Assembly (NCBI RefSeq): GCF_001680005.1
Contig: NC_033562.1
Span: forward strand, 1,798,001-1,862,000
Direction: 5' to 3'
Origin: Plasmodium coatneyi
Lineage: Eukaryota > Apicomplexa > Aconoidasida > Haemosporida > Plasmodiidae
Length of the DNA stretch: 64,000 nucleotides
Part shown: one piece after another, positions 56,633 to 64,000 of the stretch
Numbering within the stretch: position 1 is the first letter of the stretch
Layout of the letters: each line of letters opens with the position of its first letter
Position numbers and translations under genes: made by a program
Notes under the pieces: generated by a model
Told to the model about the DNA's origin: nothing
Seen by the model: the letters and a program-made list of their open reading frames with translations, nothing else
The model's database searches: none

Positions 56633-58482
56633 CATCACATCGCATATAATGTCACATGTAGAATATGTACCTTTATTAATTATGAAGTAAGGTGTGTGTA
56701 TGCAATGTGCGCACTCTGAAAAATTATACTTGGCTGGCATATAATGTCTCTCCCCCAAGGATGTATAACGACATATAGTAGTTCATATAGAAAAGACGAA
56801 TATTGTCATTATACATAAGTAGTGCGTGCATACATAAGTAGTGCGTGCATACATAAGTAGTGCGTGCATACATAAGTAGTGCGTGCATACATAAGTAGTA
56901 CCTGCATACATAAGTGGGAAATATGTGCACACTCACACATCCATACGCCGTTCATACACCGTTCATGTATAAATGTACTATGTGTGTACAATGTATTCCT
57001 TACCATATGATTGTCCATATATGTATATAGTGTACACACACATACTACCACCCTCTTAGGAGAAACTCTTTATATAAAGTTAATACCTAACGAATATGGA
57101 AATATTTTACATAAAATGCACTTAAACTGTAATAGTAAAGTATGGTACATACTCCCCAAAGAATGACATAGTTTTTGCTACTGCACTACGCACTTTGCAA
57201 TACTTTTTATTTTATACTCAAAAAGGGGGGGAGTGTCTGTGGGATGGTGGTAGGTGGGTTGTATTGGGAAGTTCATTATTTTATATGTGTATACAACACA
57301 TTATTTTTTTGCTCAATGTGATTATGAATTCTACTTCCTTACGTTAAATATTCTGTGACGAATTCCTTCCTATACACAATAACGTATAATAATAATAATG
57401 CAGGGGCACATATAATTATTATGTACATAAAAATAAAAGCAGTTCTGTGTAATTTAACAGTACAGAATGTAAAACTGGAATCATAATATAAAAGTACTCC
57501 GATCACCATTTATTTCTATGCATATTTCTTACATTGCTACTACATCACATACATTTCATGCAATACAAAAAGGAAGAAAGGAGAACGGGCACATTAATAT
57601 GTATGAAGTATAATGTTAAATAAAAAAGAAGAAAGGGGAGAAAAGGCTCAAATGATATAAAAAGTAAGCACATTTCTAATATGAATAAATGAATGTATGA
57701 ATAATGTACACTTCTCTGGATAGAAAAAATAAGAACAGGGAATTATTACTACTAAATAATCTGAAAGGAGGAAGAAAAGAATAGGGATGTACTGCAGGAA
57801 GTGTTATTATGTGCGCAATAAAAGAGGAACGTGTAATGTAATAACATACATGCTCTAAACGGTCACATGAAAAATATATTATTAATAGCACAACAAGTGT
57901 ATGCAGTAGATATGAGGAAATTTTATGGTAGATGTTAATTCCTCCCTCCTGCTTCCTCCCTTCTTCCCTTCCTTTGCTGCTTAGACCCTTCCTTCCCTTT
58001 GGTTGACCTTTCCTTTCATTTAGTTCTGCTTCTTATATATATATTTTGCTGCTCTTATATATTTTTTGCTCATAAATATATATTGTTCATAAATATATAT
58101 TTTTTTTTTTTTCTGTTTTTCCCTTTTGTACATTAATAATAAGGGGAGAGGGAAAGAGAGAGAATAATTCGACATACATTCATGTCATAATTCGACATAC
58201 ATATATGTCATAATTGGTCATACATACATGCCATAATTCGACATACATACATATGTATAGGAAGGTATTATCATAATTTGTTAATTGAACCGTGTGTACT
58301 GCTAATTAAAGGAAGAAGAATTAAAAGTTTGTTGTTCCATATATTCATATTCATAATCATATTGTGGAAGGTGGGAAAATATATATATATGCAAGTACAT
58401 ATATATTCTGTATAAATATATATATACATATATAGAAGAATTTCCAAAAAAAATTACACAAAGAAGCATATACACATAAACT
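56633..58482. other. kir intergenic region with tandem repeats
   Basis: Five copies of a 19-20 bp unit (GTAGTGCGTGCATACATAA) lie at 56817-56912. Four copies of a roughly 23-bp unit (ATAATTCGACATACATACAT) lie at 58166-58256, about 230-320 nt before the next kir start. The remaining sequence is AT-rich. No gene seen. Confidence 0.6.
58166..58256 (+). repeat. 23-bp upstream tandem repeat
   Basis: Four imperfect copies of (C)ATAATTCGACATACATACAT plus a short tail. A single copy, ATAATTCGACGTACATACAT, sits at about 37029-37049 upstream of the related kir at 37374. It may therefore be a promoter element that has been amplified here. Confidence 0.5.
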
Positions 58483-59847
58483 ATGGAAAATGTAATACGG
58501 ATTATATGTTTTATTCCATGTGGGTATATACATATTATTTATATAGTACTCTCTATATAATATAATAAATGTAAGGATTAAATCTATATATATATATTAT
58601 ATGAATTATATTTTTAGCCACTGGATGCAGAGAGGTTACCTCCATATTTATATTTTTATGGCCCACTTAAGGAAAACAGAGACACCCATGGCTGTCAAGA
58701 TGACAGCGGGTCTGATAGTATAGAGAGCAAGCTGACTTCATGTTGTGCAGATGCAAATGTGGGACAACTTGCTCACCAAATTGAAGGTGCCATCTGCTTC
58801 GTGTCCGGAATGAAACCATACAAACAATATCCATACTACAAGGATCGTTGGCATTTTTTATATTATTGGGTAGGAGAACAAATATGGAGCACACTGAGCA
58901 GTACGAATAAGGGTGACAATTTTGCAGGTTGCCTTAAGGCCGTTTGCGAAGTTATAAAGCAAAAATGTGAAGATGAAGTTGGAGGATGTAAAGATATATG
59001 CCACACTATTGACCACAGCACTTTCCAAAATAGAAAAAAAGTATTCGACTTCAACAATAGCTATAATAATATAAAGGATTATTTACAGAGTGCCCACTCT
59101 GACTGTAAGGAAAAATGGTCCCGATACAAGCAAAACATTACCGATGCATGTAAAGCTGTGCAGGAATATTGCACAAAAGGGGAAGGTAAAACAAAAAATG
59201 ACCCATATTGTGAAGATTCTTATCTAAACCATAATGCTCAATGTACGGGTATGCTATTAATACCTGAGTGTGCATTAATAACTAAAGACAAAGCAATAGA
59301 ACAAAAGGATGAGGAAATTCTCAGCTTGCAGCAGAAATTGCAAACCTCCCTCGAAGCCGTTCGTCAAGCCACCACCACAGCAACCACCTCCTCTATATTC
59401 GGCACCCTAGGATTAACGGTAGTTCCTTACGTACTATATAAGGTATAAAATACAATTACCACTACAATTAAAAGTGATATAATATAAGTAATAGAACCTT
59501 ACTTCCTTCCACCCCCTAACAACCCACCTACTACCTTCCACCCTAACAACCTTTTTTCCCTTCAGTATAAACCATGGCCTTCCTGGTTTAGTAACCATTC
59601 AAATGGAAATGGAGGAAGAAGAAGCAACAATAGAAGAGGAAGAAGATCAGTTGGACGCAACTTTGATACATTCACAGAAAGCAGCTCAACATATGATTCG
59701 ACGGAGATGTCCACAATAGATGGAACAGTACGATCTGTGGCGCACACAAGACAGCCTAAAAGGGGAGAAGCAGGAGTAGGAAGGGCAGGAACAGGAACTA
59801 ATAATGCTTCAGGTCACCGGAACAATATAGGTTACGGTCGCACGTAA
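58483..59847 (+). CDS. kir: KIR protein with coiled-coil stalk
   Basis: Exons are 58483..58491 (MEN, donor GTAATA, tentative), 58618..59442 and 59566..59847, giving 371 aa. Exon 2 opens PLDAERLPPYLYFYGPLKEN, very like the SHKYFYGPFEE of the gene at 37374. It has AICFVSGMKPYKQ, WHFLYYWVGEQIWSTL (Trp replaces the usual Cys), TFQNRKKVFDFNNSYNN and CKEKWSRYKQNITDACKAV. The stalk KAIEQKDEEILSLQQKLQTS has heptads. The TM is SSIFGTLGLTVVPYVLYK. Exon 3 starts YKPWPSWFSNHSNGNGG, has RNFDTFTESS, and ends NIGYGRT, with Thr where relatives have Met. Intron 2 is short (123 bp) with CCACCCTAACAACC. It is tail to tail with SICAvar (60762). Confidence 0.87.
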
Positions 59848-60358
59848 AACCATTGTATGTAACACACATTGGGAATGTTGAATGAGTGTATGCCCCTCCC
59901 TCCCTCAAGAGGGCGACGCATAAATAACAGGGTGAACACAATTTACATACAGTGTAAGGAAGAAAAAAGAGACACTTTCTATTTTTTCCTCTATTCCTTT
60001 TCTTTCCTTCTTATTCCTTCTTCTTTTTTTCCTTCCATTTGTATGTTTAAATAATCACATAATGAAAGAATACTCCCAGAATGGGGCGCGCAAAAAGGAA
60101 AAAAAAAAAAGGAAGGTGCTGACATTTTTGAACAAATATTCATGAATTTTAAAAAAACAAAAAAAAAATTTATAAAGTCAAAAAATTTTGTAACAGAATG
60201 AATAAGCAATTTAATTCTTCAGTAAAGAAGTAATTTTACCAAACAAATCAAAATAAAGTGAAAAAAAATTTTTTTCACTTCCACTTATATTGATTACACA
60301 TGAACGCAAACAATTTAATACAAAAACAAAACAAAAAAAAAAAAAGGAAAATTTTTTC
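59848..60358. other. shared spacer between convergent kir and SICAvar ends
   Basis: This closely follows 39303-39817, including GCGACGCATAAATAAC, ATACTCCCAGAATGGGGCGC, GGAAGGTGCTGAC, TTTTGTAACAGAATGAATAA, TTTTACCAAACAAATCAAAA and TTACACATGAACGCAAA. No gene seen. Confidence 0.7.
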
Positions 60359-60761
60359 CTACACCGTAAACCCGGACTCTGAACTTGGAACCTGTTCCTC
60401 CGCAACATGAACAATAGTAATCTGTTCCTTAGGAACACTTCCCTTGGGAACAAGGTCTTCCTCCCTAAACCAGGAATCTGAACTTGGAACCTGTTCCTTA
60501 GGAGGAAGGTTTTCCTTCCCTGAACCCGGAATCTGACCTTGGAACACATTCCTTAAAAACAAAGTCTTCCTTCCCTAAACCCAGAATATGAACTTGGAAC
60601 CTGTTCCTTAGGGACATTAACTTCAGTAACAGAGTCTTCCTCCTTAAACGCTGAACCTTAAACTTGGAACCTGTTCCTTAGGAACTTCTGCTCTAGGAAC
60701 ATCTTCCTTAGAAACAAAGTCTTCCTCCCTAAACGCGGAATCTGAACTTGGAACCTGTTCC
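60359..60761 (-). repeat. frameshifted SICAvar C-terminal repeats
   Basis: About seven 45-66 bp units beyond the stop of the SICAvar last exon still encode KEQVPSSDSxFREEDFVPKE-type peptides. They sit in another frame (for example 60644-60841, continuing in register after the shift) and end in scattered stops. Confidence 0.7.
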
Positions 60762-63186
60762 TTAAAAACATCTTCCTTGGGAACAAAGTCTTTTCTCCCT
60801 AAATCCGGAATCTGAACTTGGAATCTGTTCCATAGGAACATTTTCTTGTTTTATGAATTGGGGTCCCATAAATTCTTCTACAATTATTTCAAAAAAGTCT
60901 TCTTTCATGAAATGTACATCCCCCTTTTGACATTCGTTTAAGACTTCTAAATGAATATCAATAATCATGCGGCGACGTACATCACCACGCCGACCAACAG
61001 CACGTTTACCAACGTGTTTCCTCCTTTCTTTAGGCGTAGAACGAGGTTTGCGTTCCTTTACTAAAGTATATTCTCGTGGACCATCCTGCTGTTCCACATG
61101 GTCAACAATCTGCTGTTCTAAGGATGGACCACGTATTTGAGCAGCTCTTCTGTAACGTTTTCTTGTCTTACGAAGCATTCCAAAGTACTGAACAAAAGAA
61201 GGAAAAGAAAAAAAGGAAAAAAATGTTTCTTTAATAGGGATGCGAAAAGTTTGTTCACACGCAACAGTAATTACTACTTCAAAAGCTAGAATGCGAAATG
61301 CTAAACATACACACCCCTAAAATACGAAATGCTAAACATACACACCCCTAAAATACGAAATCCTACACATACACACCCTAAAATGCGAAATCCTACACAC
61401 TTTCTTTTTTTTTTCCTTCTTCTAAAAATAATATATATTTTTTTTTTTACCTTCCAGAGCAAGTAGCTCATAACAGAAATAACAAACACGGCAGGAGCGA
61501 GCGGGAGGTAAGGAAGGAAGGGATCGATTCCTTTCTTGGCAGTAAGTTTGGCAGCAGAAGGAATCTGAGCAGGAAGGGAACCTGAAGTAGTGAGTAAAAG
61601 GAAGAAAATGGAAGCGTGGAAGTGTTGTTTTCATATAGTTCAGTGCGAGAGTATGAGCCTAAAATATTGTAGGTGCACCCTTCCTGGGTGCACGCACTTC
61701 CTCCGGAAGATCAAGGAAGTGCGGGTTGTTAGGGATCGTTGGTGGAAGGAAGGTTGTAGGGAGTATTGGGCGTCTTAGGAAGGTTATTATGGGTCGTAGA
61801 ATGTTGTTTTTAGGGGTGGTAGGTGGGTTGTTAGGGCTGGTAGGTGGAAGGAAGTAAAGGGGTCTAAGCAGGAGAAAGGATCTAAGGAGGAGGAAGGAAG
61901 CAGGGTCTAAGTAAGGAGGTGTGGGGAAGGATGATATAGGGAAGGAAGATTGTTACGGGTGGTGGTGGTAGTGTGGTAGGGTGGTAGTACGGGGGATGAG
62001 GGCAAATCGTTACCGCCAGCAAGAGGTGGGAAACGCTTAAGGGCTGTGTCCTCATCACCGTCTACCTGCACACTATCACAATCTACAACTTTGGAAGTTT
62101 CTGTAGAAGGTGTTATATTCTTACCTGTGTCTTCCTGTTTAGAGCCAGTGCCGTCCTCCGACGATGGTTTCTCTTCGGGTGTTCGTGGTTTCAGTGGTGC
62201 TGGTAATTGTGGAGGTTCACTTTCACCATTGGAGGAGGGAGAATCTCGTTCCCCATCCTCACTTTCTTCAGCATCTGGTGGAGGGGGTGGTGTTAGAGGA
62301 GGAACATCATCCTCGGCTCCTGATTTGTCACTTCTAGCTGGACTGCCTGGTGGAGCAGTAGGAGGTGTTTTACATAAAGTACTTATATCATTTAGCGTTT
62401 TTTCTATTTCGTCTTTTTTTCTACTGCTCTGGAAGAGTTCTTTCAATTTGGACCTCACTTGCTGTCCGCCCATTTTGCAAGTTTCATATACTTCTTTTTC
62501 CCATTTGCATTCAACACATGGATAAGTAATTGAACATTTATCTCCTTTAATTTTTTCCATGAATCCAAAGCCTTTTTCTATGCCTTTTTCAATGTCTTCC
62601 TTTTTGCCTGGACACTTTTCTTTCATTTGTTTTGCGAATTCATTTAATAAAAGACATGCTACAAATTGCTTAAATTCTTGGTTCTGAACAGGGTTGTGTT
62701 CATCTGTCCCTGAAGTCAACTGAATATTGTATATATGTTTTAATCCTTTCACAATAAGGTGGCATGCTTTTTTCTTTGCTTGCCCGGCGTCTTCATTCTT
62801 CCAATTAGTGTCATTACAGTATTGATCTTCATTTTTGCTCGGTGTAGACATGGCTGTAACGAATGCATCGACCCTAGTTGGGAAGTCATACCAAACTTCA
62901 CTCTACACGTATGAAAGACGGAAAAAAAAGAAGGAAGAAGGAGGAGAAGGGAACATGTACATATATATATTTAATACCGGTGCAAAGTATTAACCCACCT
63001 TTCCTTCGAACATGCACTTCCCTCTTTTTATATTCATTGTGTACGGTTAGAGTGTAGGGACAAATATATAAACTGCGCCTCTTCTAACCTCATCCTTCTG
63101 CGATTCTCTGTTTGATCTGATCCGTTTCCATTCCTTCGTTACACAGTCTGCGCGATCACATATGGTACCTTCTTTACACTTTACAT
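60762..63186 (-). CDS. SICAvar: SICAvar antigen, 5' partial, truncated repeat tail
   Basis: Visible exons are 63186..63089 (phase 1 start), 62902..62014, 61581..61451 and 61187..60762. Phases agree (0, 1, 0). The first visible exon has CKEGTICDRADCVTKEW. The second is a Cys-rich module (CHLIVKGLKHIYNI, YPCVECKWEKEVYETC) with a Pro-rich/acidic stalk (PPLTPPPPPDAEESEDGERD), close to exon 6 of the gene at 39818-44172. Here the TM part (SLPAQIPSAAKL..LPLAPAVFVISVMSYLLWK) is a separate 131-nt exon split by a minisatellite intron. The cytoplasmic exon has RGPSLEQQIVDHV, LVKERKPRS and MIIDIHLEVLNECQKGD. A one-base shift after SSDSGFRE makes it end RLCSQGRCF, while repeats continue downstream in another frame. 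The 5' exons must lie right of the window or within the repeat intron at its right end. Confidence 0.83.
61188..61450 (-). repeat. last intron of SICAvar with CCCTAAAATGCGAAATCC array
   Basis: About four units of the 25-30 bp repeat (here often CCTAAAATACGAAAT) lie at 61290-61400. The conserved block TTTCTTTAATAGGGATGCGA / CAACAGTAATTACTACTTC is at 61225-61280. Poly-T lies beside the donor. This is the shortest of the three copies. Confidence 0.8.
61582..62013 (-). repeat. SICAvar intron with GGTGGTAGGTGGGTTGTTAGG repeats
   Basis: This intron separates stalk and TM exons. On the minus strand it is the CACCTACCACCCTAACAACC-type minisatellite seen elsewhere, plus CCTTAGACC-like units. The gene at 39818-44172 has no intron at this place. 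Confidence 0.65.
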
Positions 63187-63189
63187 CTA

Positions 63190-64000
63190 TAAGAAGGAAA
63201 GCGAAACAAGAAACACAGAGTGAAGAAGACAGTGACTGAGTGAGTGACTCTCTCACTGGGAAGGAAGGGGTGGTGGCGGCAGGGAAGATTCCTTCTTCCT
63301 TCAGTTCTACCCTTCTTTCGTTCATTATTCCCTTTCATCATCTTCCTTTTTCATTCTCCTTTCTTCCACTTTCTTTTCCTTCCTCTTTTTTTCATTTTTC
63401 CTTTCTCTTTCATTTTTTTTTTTGGATGCATCCTTCGGGTGCACCTGGAAGGTTACCCCTTGTCCGGTTTCCTTTTCCCCTTGTCTGGTTGCCCCCCTGT
63501 CCGTATTGTCTCCCTTGTCCTGTTGAACCGAGTCTCCGGTTGGATCCATTGTCCGGTTTCTTTCCCCCTTGTCCAGTCTACACCATGTCCAGGCTACCCC
63601 TTCTCCAGTCTACCCATTGTCCAGTCTACCCCTTGTCCAGTCTACCCCTTGTCCAGTCTACCCCTTGTCCAGTCTACCCCTTGTCCAGTCTACCCCTTGT
63701 CCAGTCTACCCCTTGTCCAGTCTACCCTTGTCCGGTTGGACCCAGTTTCAGGTTGGCTTGTCCGCTAGGAGTTTCTCCTGTTACCAAACACACACACGTC
63801 CCCTTTTAAACAACAGGCCATATTACTGAACCAAAACCCGAAATCCCAATTACTGCACCCCTAAAACATGAACCATAAAATCGCAATGCGACTTCCTATA
63901 CTCGAAGACATAAACCCTGAACTCTAAACCCGAAATCCGATATCCACAGCCTTAACCCTACACTTACACCCTGATGCTTGAAGCCTGAACCCTAAACGCG
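63190..64000. repeat. SICAvar intron or flank: pyrimidine tract, 16-bp minisatellite, telomere-like heptads
   Basis: Pyrimidine-rich sequence (63290-63425) is followed by about ten copies of a 16-bp unit TTGTCCAGTCTACCCC (63568-63730). Degenerate CCCTAAA/CCCTGAA heptads then run to the window end (63830-64000). No exon with SICAvar features is visible here, so the upstream exons of the partial SICAvar gene are probably beyond 64000. Confidence 0.65.

Overview
The window looks like a chromosomal block of a simian malaria parasite of the Plasmodium knowlesi / P. coatneyi type. This rests on three things seen together. There are many kir (pir superfamily) genes and several SICAvar genes. Degenerate CCCTAAA/CCCTGAA heptads, a telomere-like motif, lie inside the chromosome. 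Introns and spacers are filled with pyrimidine-rich minisatellites. I found no tRNA, rRNA, CRISPR, bacterial or viral gene.

I modelled 18 coding units by joining open frames at GT/AG borders that keep phase. They are four SICAvar genes, all on the minus strand (3' partial at 1-2055; complete at 10177-14919 and 39818-44172; 5' partial at 60762-63186). There are eleven kir genes, minus at 3747-5016, 18520-21085 and 26575-28180, plus at 23213-24565, 31468-33252, 34837-36271, 37374-39302, 48244-50416, 51522-53090, 54269-56632 and 58483-59847. There is one orphan kir last exon (9039-9308). Two paralogous signal-peptide, two-TM genes complete the set (6612-7571 and 45944-47153).

A typical kir here has a 3-9 codon first exon, a Cys-rich ectodomain exon ending in a TM helix and the codons for (F/Y)K, then a basic and acidic/Ser-Thr-rich cytoplasmic exon starting with Tyr. 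All joins are phase 0. SICAvar genes have several Cys-rich exons, a TM ending in LLWK, a repeat-filled last intron, and a cytoplasmic exon with RGPS, LVKE(R/Q)KPRS, IIDIHxEVLxECQKGD and (E/Q)EF(I/M)G motifs. Both families are known variant surface antigens of infected red cells.

The main findings are the following. One kir (31468-33252) has a separate exon whose 41 residues before the TM closely resemble the repeat of the primate giant protein AHNAK. Another kir (3747-5016) carries a roughly 45-residue copy of the CD99 juxtamembrane ectodomain, a mimicry already known for KIR proteins, and has lost intron 2 exactly. Two kir genes encode two KIR domains joined by acidic linkers. A tail-to-tail module of kir last exon and SICAvar last exon occurs three times. 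An 860-bp array of AACTGTG/CACAGTT dyads separates two convergent kir genes. The last intron of each SICAvar carries the same CCCTAAAATGCGAAATCC array. All exon joins are predictions from splice signals and phase. Short first exons are the least certain part.
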